Source: Gemmatimonadales bacterium (lineage in GTDB: Bacteria > Gemmatimonadota > Gemmatimonadetes > Gemmatimonadales > GWC2-71-9). Taken from it: a stretch of 38,868 nucleotides of DNA. This document shows positions 1-7,540 of the stretch, piece by piece. The notes beneath the pieces were generated by a model. It was given only the letters and a program-made list of their open reading frames with translations, made no database searches and had not been told where the DNA came from. The stretch's first letter is position 1. Each line of letters begins with the position of its first letter. The stretch is from assembly GCA_013812695.1 (NCBI GenBank), contig JACCSZ010000180.1, positions 1 to 38,868 of the forward strand. The letters run 5' to 3'. The translations under genes were made by a program, and so were the position numbers.

Positions 1-1853
1 GTCCCCTTAAAGATTCCCTCGCGGATGCGGACGGCCTTGGCCGACGCTCTCGGATCGAGATCCAGCCGGCTCTCCACCCGCGCCGCCAGCCGCACGGTGC
101 CGTTGAGCGTCTGCGTCTGCCCCTCGCGCCGGATCTGGATCGGGAGCGGCTGGCCCTCCGCCGTGCGAAACCGTTCGCGGAACTTGGCCCCGAACTCGGG
201 ATCGGTGATCGCGACGTCGCCGAGCGCGAGCAGAACGTCGCCGGTGCGGACCCCGGCCTCCTGCGCGGCGCCGCCCGGCAGCACCTGTACCACCACGATC
301 GCGCCGGCCGAATCCCGACCAGCGGCGAGCCCCAGCCTCGGTTCGCGGATGGTGTCGGAGACGGCCCGAAGGCCGCCCAGCGGCAGGGTCTCCGCCCACG
401 GGTACGGCTCCCGGCCGTCCACGTACCGGGCGGCGAACTCGGTGAAGCTGCGGCCGCCGGCGGCCTTCGTCACGGCCCGCCACCACTCCGCGCCGGTGAA
501 GCCGCGCCCGGCCTTGTAGGTGGTGCGGTAGACCTCGCGCATCACCTCGTCGAGCGACCGGCGATTGTCGCTGGCGTCGCGGATCAGGATGTCGAGCAGG
601 AAGCCCGCGAGCGAGCCTTTCTGGTAGTAGATGTACTGGCTGCCGTCGGTCGAGTGAATCCAGGTCGAGAGCGACGCATCCTCGAGCGCGGTCGGGGGGT
701 TCTGTGCCACGGCCGCGATCTTCCCACCCGTCGCGCGCAGGAACTGCTCGACCCCGACGATGCCGCCACGCAGGATGGCGAGGTCCGCGTAGTAGTCCGT
801 GATCCCCTCGCTCACCCACAGCCAGACCGTGGGCGCGGGCCGGTCGTATCGGTAGGGCACGAGGTCGGCCGGCCGAAGCCGCTTGACGTTCCAGGCGTGA
901 AAGATCTCGTGTGCGGTGATCGAGGCCAGGACCGGGTCGCCAATGAACCCGGGGCTGTAGATCCCGACATGCGAGTTCCCGTGCTCGAGCGCGCTGCCGC
1001 CGCCGAACGCGGAGTCGAAGATCATCATGACGGTGTAGTGCGGCCAGGGCGTCTCCTTGAAGACGGCGGCCTGGGGCGGGATCATCTTGCCGATCTGGTC
1101 CCACACCTGGCTCCGCGCCGACCCGGCCAGCGCGCCGGCCGGATACGTTGCCAAGCGCGTCCACACCCCCGCCACCCGGGTGCTGTCGAAGTCGACCCGG
1201 CCGATGAAGAACGGCTTGTCGACCAGGTCGTGGTAGTTGGCTTCGCGGTACGTTCCCGCCTGCTGCGGCACCGCCTGCATCCCGGTGGCCACGAGCCAGG
1301 CCGGCTCGGTCCTGACGACCACCGTAGCGGGGAAGTTGGTGCCACGGCCTTCGGGGTACGGCAGCACGTTGGTGCCGTTGAACAGCGCGAAGTCGCGCCG
1401 GGCCCAGGCCATCGCGTTGTCGAGCGTGTCAGCCAGGTAGTCGAAGCGGACGCTGACCGACTTGGCCCCGGCCGGCTGCACGCGCCAGGTGTCGTAGTCG
1501 AGCTTGTCCCACACCAGCGCGGGGGCGTCCGCTCGCGCGTCGGTGCCGGCCACGGGCCTGAAGCCTGAGACCCAGCGCGCGAAGTAGCTCAGCTCGTATG
1601 CGCCAGGAGTCCACGCCGGCAGCGACAACAGCACCGGGCCCGGACCGGCGACGTCGAAGCGCATGACGACCTCGAGCGTCCGGCGCTGCGCGGTGCTGGA
1701 ATCAAAGGTGATCTCGTAGCGCAGGTTGGTGAGCGGGGCGGAGTGCGGCGCCGCCACCGGCTGCTGCGCGGTCACCGTCGTGCACGCGGCGGTCATCCAC
1801 ACCGCGGCGAGGCAAGCGGAGTACGTCACTCGGGGTCTTTCGATGTTGGTCAT
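1..1853 (-). CDS. M61 family metallopeptidase with PDZ domain (3' end cut by window edge)
   Basis: Reads from ATG at 1853 to the left edge with no stop, 617 codons, close to the usual full length of M61 glycyl-aminopeptidase-like enzymes, so only a few residues are likely missing. The zinc motif HEIFHAWNVKRLRP lies at about 869-910, followed by the third-ligand glutamate in SEGITDYYADL. A C-terminal PDZ domain covers about 90-330 (GAIVVVQVLPGGAAQEAGVR, then TGDVLLALG). The N-terminus is basic then hydrophobic, ending near TVTAQQ, so export by signal peptidase I is likely. An alternative cysteine after MTAA is a poor lipobox. A GAGGG Shine-Dalgarno-like sequence is about 10 bases upstream. The family cleaves peptides in the periplasm or outside the cell; the substrate here is unknown. 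A long palindrome separates it from the symporter gene upstream. Confidence 0.93.
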   Translation of the reverse strand, partial: MTNIERPRVTYSACLAAVWMTAACTTVTAQQPVAAPHSAPLTNLRYEITFDSSTAQRRTLEVVMRFDVAGPGPVLLSLPAWTPGAYELSYFARWVSGFRPVAGTDARADAPALVWDKLDYDTWRVQPAGAKSVSVRFDYLADTLDNAMAWARRDFALFNGTNVLPYPEGRGTNFPATVVVRTEPAWLVATGMQAVPQQAGTYREANYHDLVDKPFFIGRVDFDSTRVAGVWTRLATYPAGALAGSARSQVWDQIGKMIPPQAAVFKETPWPHYTVMMIFDSAFGGGSALEHGNSHVGIYSPGFIGDPVLASITAHEIFHAWNVKRLRPADLVPYRYDRPAPTVWLWVSEGITDYYADLAILRGGIVGVEQFLRATGGKIAAVAQNPPTALEDASLSTWIHSTDGSQYIYYQKGSLAGFLLDILIRDASDNRRSLDEVMREVYRTTYKAGRGFTGAEWWRAVTKAAGGRSFTEFAARYVDGREPYPWAETLPLGGLRAVSDTIREPRLGLAAGRDSAGAIVVVQVLPGGAAQEAGVRTGDVLLALGDVAITDPEFGAKFRERFRTAEGQPLPIQIRREGQTQTLNGTVRLAARVESRLDLDPRASAKAVRIREGIFKG

Positions 1854-1871
1854 GAGACTTAAGCCCTCGCC

Positions 1872-1968
1872 GTCATCCTGAGCGGAGCGAAGGATCGGGC
1901 AGTCGAGCGAGTGAGCCTCGAGCGTCACTCGCATGCGTCAGCCGATCCTTCGCTCCGCTCAGGATGAC
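1872..1968. repeat. Dispersed palindromic repeat, copy 1 (perfect 27-bp arms)
   Basis: The arms at 1872-1898 and 1942-1968 are perfect inverted repeats of 27 bp beginning GTCATCCTGAGCGGAGCGAA. The 43-bp loop holds a second inverted repeat, GCGAGTGA (1907-1914) with TCACTCGC (1925-1932). It lies between the stop of the symporter gene and the start of the M61 gene, both minus strand. It could form a strong hairpin at the 3' end of the tkt-tal-symporter transcript. Two related copies lie at 15595-15660 and 24470-24535. Confidence 0.93.
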
Positions 1969-1978
1969 AGGGCGCACC

Positions 1979-3253
1979 TCAAGCATCCGACCCCGCGGGC
2001 ACAGCGGCATGCCCGGGCTGGAAGGCGGACATAGGCGTCTCCGTTCCGAGCTCCCCCTCCCACCGGGCCATGACCGCCGTGGCCAGGCAGTTGCCGACCA
2101 AATTCACCATGGTGCGCGCCATGTCCATCAGCTCGTCCACGCCCAGAATGACCGCCACGCCCTCGAGCGGCAGGCCGAACGCCGTGAGCGTGCCCGAGAG
2201 CACCACCAGCGAGGCCCGCGGCACGGCCGCGATGCCTTTGCTGGTGATGAGCAGTGTCAGCATCATCAGGAGCTGCTGGCCGACCGTCAGCTCGACGCCG
2301 GCGGCCTGGGCCACGAAGATCGATGCGACGCCCAGATAAAGCGTCGAGCCGTCCAGGTTGAAGGAGTAGCCGGTCGGCATGACGAAGGCCACGATGCGTC
2401 GCGGCACCCCGAACTCGGTCATCCGCTGCATCGCGAGCGGGAGCGCGGCGTCGGAGGACGTCGTGGTGAAGGCGATGATCGCGGGGTCCTTCACCGCGCG
2501 TATGAACCGGGGGATCGAGATCCGGGCGATCAGCGCCGCCGGGACCAGCGCCACCAGCGCGAAGACGATCAGCGCACCGTACAGCGTCGCCACCAGGAGC
2601 CCGAGATTCTTGAGCACCTGGATGCCGCTGTGGCTCACCGTGACCGCCATGGCGGCACCGATGCCGATCGGGGCGTACCGCATGACGATCCCGACGAACT
2701 TGAACATCACCTCCATCAGTCCTTCGGAGACGCCGAGGATGACTTCCTTCGGCCGGCCGCGCACCTGGGTCAGCGCAATGGCGAAGAGAGTGGCCCAGAA
2801 GACCACCTGCAGCACCTCGTTGTCCGCCGCCGCCTCGAAGAAGCTCCGGGGCACGACGTGCTCGAGAAACCCGCCGAAGGTGGTGGGCGCCGGCTTGGGG
2901 ATCGCGGCGTTGGCGTCCGGGGCCGGGAGGATCACGCCGATGCCGGGCCGGGTGAGGTTGACCGCAACCAGGCCGATGGCCAGCGCGACCGTGGTCATCA
3001 GCCAGAAGTAGCTGATCGACTTGACCGCGAGGCGGCCGATGCGCTTGAGATCGTCGCCGTGGCCGGCGATCCCGACGACCAGGGTCCCGAAGATGATCGG
3101 CACCACGACCGACTTGATCATCCGGAGGAAAACGTTCGACAGCGGCTTGAGCGACGCCGCAAACTCGGGGGCCAGCCAGCCGACCAGGATGCCCACGCCC
3201 ATCCCGATGAAGATCCACCAGGTGAGCGACAGACTCCGAAGCGCGCGGAGCAT
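1979..3253 (-). CDS. Dicarboxylate/amino acid:cation symporter (DAACS family)
   Basis: Predicted inner-membrane secondary transporter of 424 residues, driving uptake of C4-dicarboxylates or acidic amino acids with H+ or Na+. Family hallmarks are present: the serine-rich loop TTTSSDAALPLAM, the GYSFNLDGSTLY motif, TSKGIAAVPRASLVVL, and the C-terminal DELMDMARTMVNLVGN segment whose Asp, Arg and Asn bind substrate and cation in GltPh/DctA relatives. Hydrophobic segments run throughout, starting with WWIFIGMGVGILVGWLAP. The ATG at 3253-3251 shares one base with the transaldolase stop (TGATG), so translation is probably coupled and this is the third gene of the tkt-tal operon. The same frame is open further upstream, but that part is out of frame with the real tal gene. 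Substrate (glutamate, aspartate, succinate or fumarate) cannot be told. Confidence 0.94.
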   Translation of the reverse strand: MLRALRSLSLTWWIFIGMGVGILVGWLAPEFAASLKPLSNVFLRMIKSVVVPIIFGTLVVGIAGHGDDLKRIGRLAVKSISYFWLMTTVALAIGLVAVNLTRPGIGVILPAPDANAAIPKPAPTTFGGFLEHVVPRSFFEAAADNEVLQVVFWATLFAIALTQVRGRPKEVILGVSEGLMEVMFKFVGIVMRYAPIGIGAAMAVTVSHSGIQVLKNLGLLVATLYGALIVFALVALVPAALIARISIPRFIRAVKDPAIIAFTTTSSDAALPLAMQRMTEFGVPRRIVAFVMPTGYSFNLDGSTLYLGVASIFVAQAAGVELTVGQQLLMMLTLLITSKGIAAVPRASLVVLSGTLTAFGLPLEGVAVILGVDELMDMARTMVNLVGNCLATAVMARWEGELGTETPMSAFQPGHAAVPAGSDA

Positions 3254-4380
3254 CAGCGGCCGACCAGTGCCTCGGCCTTCGCGTCGATCCCGTCCAGGAG
3301 CGACGCATACGACGCCGCGAACTTGGCGACCCCGTCCGTCTCCAGCTCCCGCGTGACCGCGGCGAGGTCGATGCCCAGCGCTCCCAGCGCCTCGAGCTGC
3401 GCCGGGGCCGCCGCCATTCCCTCCTGGATGCGCACTTCCGGGTTGCCATGATCGCGGTAGGCCGCGAACGTCTCCGGCGGCAGCGTGTTGACCGTGTGCG
3501 GCGCCACGAGTGCCTCGACGTAGTGCAGGTCGGAATAGCGCGGGTCCTTGGTGCTGGTCGAGGCCCAGAGCGGCCGCTGCGGGCGGGCGCCCGCCGCCGT
3601 CAGACGGTCCCAGCGTGCCGTGGCGATGGACGCCTCGAACAGGCGGTACGCGTCGCACGCGTTGGCGATGGCGATCCGGCCGCGGAGGCCCTTGGGGTCG
3701 TCGAGCCGGTCCAGCAGTGGATCGACCTTGCCGTCGACGCGGCTCACGAAGAAGCTCGCGACCGACGTGATCGGGCGGAGCGGCAGGCCCGCGTCGAGCC
3801 GGCGCTCGAGCCCGGTCAGAAACGCCTCGATGACCTCGGCGTAGCGCTCCACTGAGAATAAGAGCGTGACGTTGATGCTGATGCCGGCCGCGATGCTATC
3901 GGTAATCGCCGGCAGGCCCTCGGCCGTGCCCGGGATCTTGATCATCGCATTGGGCCGGTCGAGCGCGCGCCAGAGCCGTTCCGCCTCGTGGGTCGTCGCG
4001 TCGGTATCGTTGGCCAGGGTGGGCGATACCTCGAGGGAGACCAGGCCGTCGCCGCCGCCGGCCGCCTCGTAGACGCCCGCGAAGGCGTCGCACGCGGACC
4101 GCACGTCGGCGACGGCCAGGCGCTCGAAGATGTTCTGCGCGTCGCTGCCCGCGTCCGCCAGCGCGCGGATCTCGGCATCGTACAGCCGGCTGCCGGCGAT
4201 GGCTTTCTCGAAGATCGTCGGGTTGGAGGTCATGCCGCGGAGCCCGTCGTCCGCGATGAGGCGCGTCAGCTCGCCGGCCGTCACGAGATCGCGCGTGATG
4301 TAATCGTACCACGGGCTCTGGCCGAGCTCGCCCAAGCGCGCAAGCGGGTTTGCCCCCGGTGACTGCTGGTCGGTCGTCAT
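3253..4380 (-). CDS. tal: Transaldolase, long actinobacterial/cyanobacterial type
   Basis: Cytosolic enzyme moving a dihydroxyacetone unit between sedoheptulose-7-phosphate and glyceraldehyde-3-phosphate in the non-oxidative pentose phosphate pathway. It is 375 residues, longer than E. coli TalB, and matches the second transaldolase type. Visible motifs are GMTSNPTIFEKAI near residue 49, the Schiff-base lysine K148 in MIKIPGTAEG, NVTLLFS, and PITSVASFFVSRVDGKVD. The ATG at 4380 overlaps the transketolase stop by four bases (ATGA), and its own stop overlaps the symporter start by one base. The enzyme normally works with transketolase, which is encoded immediately upstream. Confidence 0.96.
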   Translation of the reverse strand: MTTDQQSPGANPLARLGELGQSPWYDYITRDLVTAGELTRLIADDGLRGMTSNPTIFEKAIAGSRLYDAEIRALADAGSDAQNIFERLAVADVRSACDAFAGVYEAAGGGDGLVSLEVSPTLANDTDATTHEAERLWRALDRPNAMIKIPGTAEGLPAITDSIAAGISINVTLLFSVERYAEVIEAFLTGLERRLDAGLPLRPITSVASFFVSRVDGKVDPLLDRLDDPKGLRGRIAIANACDAYRLFEASIATARWDRLTAAGARPQRPLWASTSTKDPRYSDLHYVEALVAPHTVNTLPPETFAAYRDHGNPEVRIQEGMAAAPAQLEALGALGIDLAAVTRELETDGVAKFAASYASLLDGIDAKAEALVGR

Positions 4381-6401
4381 GTGCTTCCCTCGCTCCGGCT
4401 CGGGGCATGCCTCGTTGCGAGCAGCCGCCGCACGATGCCGGCGGCCCGCTCGGGGGTGAACTTGAACTCTTCGAACAGCCGGTCGCCGGGGGCGGAGGCG
4501 CCGAAGCCCTCCATAGCGAGCATCGCCCCGTCGTCGGTGGTCCAGCGCTCCCATCCGAACGGCGACGCCGCTTCGATGCCGAGCCGCACACGCACGCCCG
4601 GCGGCAGCACCTGATGCCGGTAGCTCTCGGGCTCGGCGGCGAACAGCTCCCACGAGGGCATCGAGACCACCCGCACGCGCACCCGGTCGGCCTGCAGCAG
4701 CCGCGCGGCGGCCAGCGCCACGTGCACTTCGGAGCCGGTGGCGATCAGGATCGCCTGCGGCGTCCCGCCCGGCGGATCGAGCAGCACGTACCCGCCGCGC
4801 GCCACGTGCCCGGCGGCGCCCAAGACCGTGCGGTCGAGTACGGGAAGCTTCTGCCGGCTGAGCACGAGCAGCGTCGGCCCGGCGGTCCGCGCGGCCGCCA
4901 CACGCCATGCCTCGATCGTCTCGGTGCCGTCGGCCGGCCGGAGCACCACCAGGTTGGGGATGGCGCGGAGCATCGCCAGATGCTCGATCGGCTGATGGGT
5001 GGGCCCGTCCTCGCCCACGCCGATGGAGTCGTGCGTTCCGATGATGATGACCGGCAGCCGCATGATCGCCGCCAATCGGATGGACGGCTTCATGTAGTCG
5101 GAGAAGACCAGGAAGGTGCTGCCGAATGGCCGGAGCCCGCCGTGCGCGGCGATGCCGTTGAGGCACGCAGCCATCCCGTGCTCGCGCACGCCCCAGTGGA
5201 ACGTGCGGCCCGTCGTGGTGGGGCCGAAGACCCCGGCTTGCTTGAGCATGGTGCCGGTGCTCCCGCCGAGATCGGCCGAGCCGCCGATCAGGTTGGGGAC
5301 CGCGGCGGCAATCGCCTGCAGCGCGAGGCCCGAGGCCTGCCGGGTGGCGAGGGGGCCGCTGTCGGGCGTGAGCGCGGGGAGTCCACGATCCCAGCCATCG
5401 GGCAGCGCGCCCGAGAGCCACTGCCGCAGCTCGCCCGCGGCCTCGGCGTGGTCGGCCGTGTAGGCGGCCAGACGCGTGCGCCACTCGGTCTCCGCCGCGA
5501 TGCCCCGTGGCACCGCCTCGCGCCAGTGATTCAGCGCGTCGTCGGGGACGTGAAACGCCGGCTCCACAGGCCAGCCCATGATCTCCTTGGTGCGGCGCAC
5601 CTCCTCGGCGCCGAGCGGCTCGCCGTGGGCCTTGGCCGTATTGCGCTTGGTTGGCGCCGGATCGGCGATGTAGGTGCGGACGATGACGAGCGTCGGCCGG
5701 CCGGTCTCGGCGATCGCCGCTTCGTAGGCGTCACCGATGGCGGCGAGATCGTTACCGTCGGCCACGCGGACGACGTGCCAGCCGTAGCCCTCGAACCGCC
5801 GTTGGACGTCCTCGCTGAACGAGAGCGCGGTGTCGCCGTCGATGGTGATGTGATTGTCGTCGTAGACCAGCGTCAGCTTGACCAGCCTGAGGTGCCCCGC
5901 GATCGAGGCCGCCTCGTGCGAGACGCCTTCCATCAGGTCGCCGTCGCTCACGATCGCCCAGGTGCGGTGGTCGACGATCCCGTGACCGGGCCGGTTGAAA
6001 TGCTCGGCCAGGAAGCGCTCGGCGATGGCCATGCCCGCCGCGTTCCCGATGCCCTGCCCCAGCGGGCCGGTCGTGGTTTCGACTCCCGCCGTGTGTCCCC
6101 GCTCGGGATGCCCTGGTGTCTTGGAGCTCCACTGCCGGAAGCCCCGGATGTCGTCGAGCGACAGGTCGTAGCCCGTGAGGTGCAGCACGGCGTAGAGCAG
6201 CAGCGACGCGTGCCCGCACGAGAGCACGAAGCGGTCGCGGTCGGGCCAGTCGGGATGGTGCGGCGAGTGCTTGAGGAAGCGGTGGTAGAGCACGTACGCG
6301 GCCGGAGCCAGCGCCATCGGGGTGCCCGCGTGCCCGGACTGCGCGGCCTCGACCGCGTCCATGGAGAGCGCGCGGATGGCGTTGATGCTCCGCCACGTCA
6401 C
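4377..6401 (-). CDS. tkt: Transketolase
   Basis: Thiamine-diphosphate enzyme of the pentose phosphate pathway, 674 residues from the GTG at 6401. It shows the N-terminal SGHAGTPMALAPAAYVL block, the GPLGQGIGNAAGMAIAER motif, the cofactor-binding signature beginning SDGDLMEG and ending in DDNHITIDG, the FHWGVREHGMAACLNG block of the pyrimidine domain, and THDSIGVGEDGPTHQPIEHL. Homologues carry only a few more residues before this start, so GTG 6401 is possible. However, a strong AAAGGAG Shine-Dalgarno sequence at 6489-6495 sits six bases before an in-frame CTG at 6482, with no stop between, which would add 27 residues. Operon order is tkt-tal-symporter with four- and one-base overlaps. It diverges from carH, so both share the 6483-6650 control region. 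Confidence 0.96.
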   Translation of the reverse strand: MTWRSINAIRALSMDAVEAAQSGHAGTPMALAPAAYVLYHRFLKHSPHHPDWPDRDRFVLSCGHASLLLYAVLHLTGYDLSLDDIRGFRQWSSKTPGHPERGHTAGVETTTGPLGQGIGNAAGMAIAERFLAEHFNRPGHGIVDHRTWAIVSDGDLMEGVSHEAASIAGHLRLVKLTLVYDDNHITIDGDTALSFSEDVQRRFEGYGWHVVRVADGNDLAAIGDAYEAAIAETGRPTLVIVRTYIADPAPTKRNTAKAHGEPLGAEEVRRTKEIMGWPVEPAFHVPDDALNHWREAVPRGIAAETEWRTRLAAYTADHAEAAGELRQWLSGALPDGWDRGLPALTPDSGPLATRQASGLALQAIAAAVPNLIGGSADLGGSTGTMLKQAGVFGPTTTGRTFHWGVREHGMAACLNGIAAHGGLRPFGSTFLVFSDYMKPSIRLAAIMRLPVIIIGTHDSIGVGEDGPTHQPIEHLAMLRAIPNLVVLRPADGTETIEAWRVAAARTAGPTLLVLSRQKLPVLDRTVLGAAGHVARGGYVLLDPPGGTPQAILIATGSEVHVALAAARLLQADRVRVRVVSMPSWELFAAEPESYRHQVLPPGVRVRLGIEAASPFGWERWTTDDGAMLAMEGFGASAPGDRLFEEFKFTPERAAGIVRRLLATRHAPSRSEGST

Positions 6402-6488
6402 CGCCTCGGGCGCTGGCTCGGCGGCCTTGTGGGCGGTACCGGCGGCTCGCGAAGTGCGGAGGCGAGTGCTCTCTGCGGTCAGAACCGA

Positions 6489-6495
6489 CTCCTTT
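6489..6495 (-). promoter_or_regulatory. Strong Shine-Dalgarno sequence pointing to a CTG start for tkt
   Basis: AAAGGAG on the minus strand, six bases before the CTG codon at 6480-6482, in frame with tkt and with no stop before the conserved region. No ATG or GTG lies at that distance. Either tkt begins at CTG, or this site serves nothing and the GTG at 6401 is used without a clear Shine-Dalgarno sequence. Confidence 0.5.
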
Positions 6496-6650
6496 CGCGC
6501 GGATCACTGCGCCGGGCGGCGAGCGAAGCAGCGGGGAGCCGGGAAGATAACTCGCCAGGTTGAATGGCGGAAAGACGGGATCATCTCTTCCTTTTGACGG
6601 TATAACCTCCTGTCGCTCCGCCCCGGCTGCCCCTACTTTATCCCTAGCCG

Positions 6651-6677
6651 ATGAGTCCGCCGCCGCCACGCCAGTGA
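6651..6677 (+). CDS. Possible leader peptide MSPPPPRQ upstream of carH
   Basis: An eight-codon frame, ATG at 6651 and TGA at 6675-6677. Its stop overlaps the proposed carH GTG start (GTGA), the same coupling style as the other genes of this operon. Four consecutive proline codons would slow ribosomes that lack EF-P. A weak -10-like TACTTTATC at 6634-6642 lies 8-11 bases before the ATG, which would make the message nearly leaderless. It may be coincidence, since no conservation can be checked here. Confidence 0.22.
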   Translation: MSPPPPRQ

Positions 6678-7540
6678 CCCGACCCGACCGGACGTACGAG
6701 ATCCACGAGGTAGCCGAGCTGACGGGCCTGGCCGCCGCGCGTCTCCGGGCGTGGGAGCGGCGCTACGAGGTGGTCCGTCCGCAGCGGATGTCCAACGGCT
6801 ACCGGGCTTACACTGCCGGGCAAGTGGCGTTGCTGCGCGCGTACGCCCGGCTGATCCAGGGGGGCGAGCGGATCGGCGATCTGGCCACCCAGCCGAGCGA
6901 GGGCGTGCTCGCCCGGGCGGAAGCGCGGTCGCTCGATGGCTCACCCCACGCGGCGCTGATGGAAGCGGTCTGCGCTTTCGACCGCGAGCGGATTGAGGGA
7001 CTCGTGGCGCAGCAGCTCGCGCTTCGCGGCCTCCGCGCCTTCGCGGAAGAGGTGGTGATGCCGCTGGCCCGATCGGTCGGCGACCTCTGGGCGCTCGGCA
7101 GGATCCCGATCGCCGCCGAGCACCTGGCCAGCGAAGTGGTGCTGCATGCGCTGAAGGGTGGGCTTCGCATGTCGCGCGGGACGGGGCCGCTGGTGGTGGG
7201 TGCCTGCCTCCCGGGGGAGCGGCACGAGTGGGGCTTTCTGGCGACGCTCGCCGTCGTGCAGGAAGATGGCTGGCGCATTCATTACCTCGGGGCCGATCTC
7301 CCGGTCGACGAAGTCGTGCAGGCGGCCTGGAAGCTCCTGCCGCAAGGGGTCGCGTTCAGCAGCAGCGATCCGGCGATCGTCCGCGCCAGCCTGCCGGCGC
7401 TCGCGCGGGTGCTCGGCAAGCTCCCGCCCAGGACGACGGCCGCCATCGGCGGGGGCGGCGTGGAGCCCCATGCACGCGTGCTGCGCGGCTACGGCTTTGT
7501 GATCGGGCTCGAGGCATTCAACAAGGCACCACCGCGATGA
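6674..7540 (+). CDS. carH: CarH-type coenzyme B12-dependent photoreceptor and MerR-family repressor
   Basis: From GTG 6674 the protein is 288 residues. An N-terminal MerR-type winged helix (YEIHEVAELTGLAAARLRAW, about 8-75) is followed by a four-helix cobalamin-capping domain and a B12-binding Rossmann domain (about 170-288). The CarH signature W-x9-EH is complete (W139, E149, H150), as is the E-x-H-x2-G lower-ligand motif (E182, H184, G187). In characterised CarH, adenosylcobalamin-bound tetramers repress carotenoid genes in the dark, and light breaks the Co-C bond, splits the tetramer and releases DNA. The histidine next to the tryptophan in Thermus CarH is alanine here (A140). The start fits the family but has no clear Shine-Dalgarno; an in-frame ATG at 6560 is the alternative. 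The stop overlaps the crtI start (ATGA). Confidence 0.9.
   Translation: MTRPDRTYEIHEVAELTGLAAARLRAWERRYEVVRPQRMSNGYRAYTAGQVALLRAYARLIQGGERIGDLATQPSEGVLARAEARSLDGSPHAALMEAVCAFDRERIEGLVAQQLALRGLRAFAEEVVMPLARSVGDLWALGRIPIAAEHLASEVVLHALKGGLRMSRGTGPLVVGACLPGERHEWGFLATLAVVQEDGWRIHYLGADLPVDEVVQAAWKLLPQGVAFSSSDPAIVRASLPALARVLGKLPPRTTAAIGGGGVEPHARVLRGYGFVIGLEAFNKAPPR

Noticed and set aside
3451..3658. Upstream extension of the symporter frame
   Set aside because: It runs through the transaldolase gene in another frame and reads as low-complexity Arg/Gly/Pro. The coupled ATG at 3253 gives the normal family N-terminus.
4350..6563. Long plus-strand frame of over 700 codons opposite tkt
   Set aside because: It mirrors the codon pattern of tkt, is rich in Arg, Gly, His and Pro, and shows no domain. 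It is an artefact of high GC on the antisense strand.
6483..6650. A CarH operator between tkt and carH
   Set aside because: TTGACG at 6594 and TATAACC at 6601 caught the eye, but their spacing does not make a promoter. I could not find convincing repeats matching a known CarH operator, so none is annotated.
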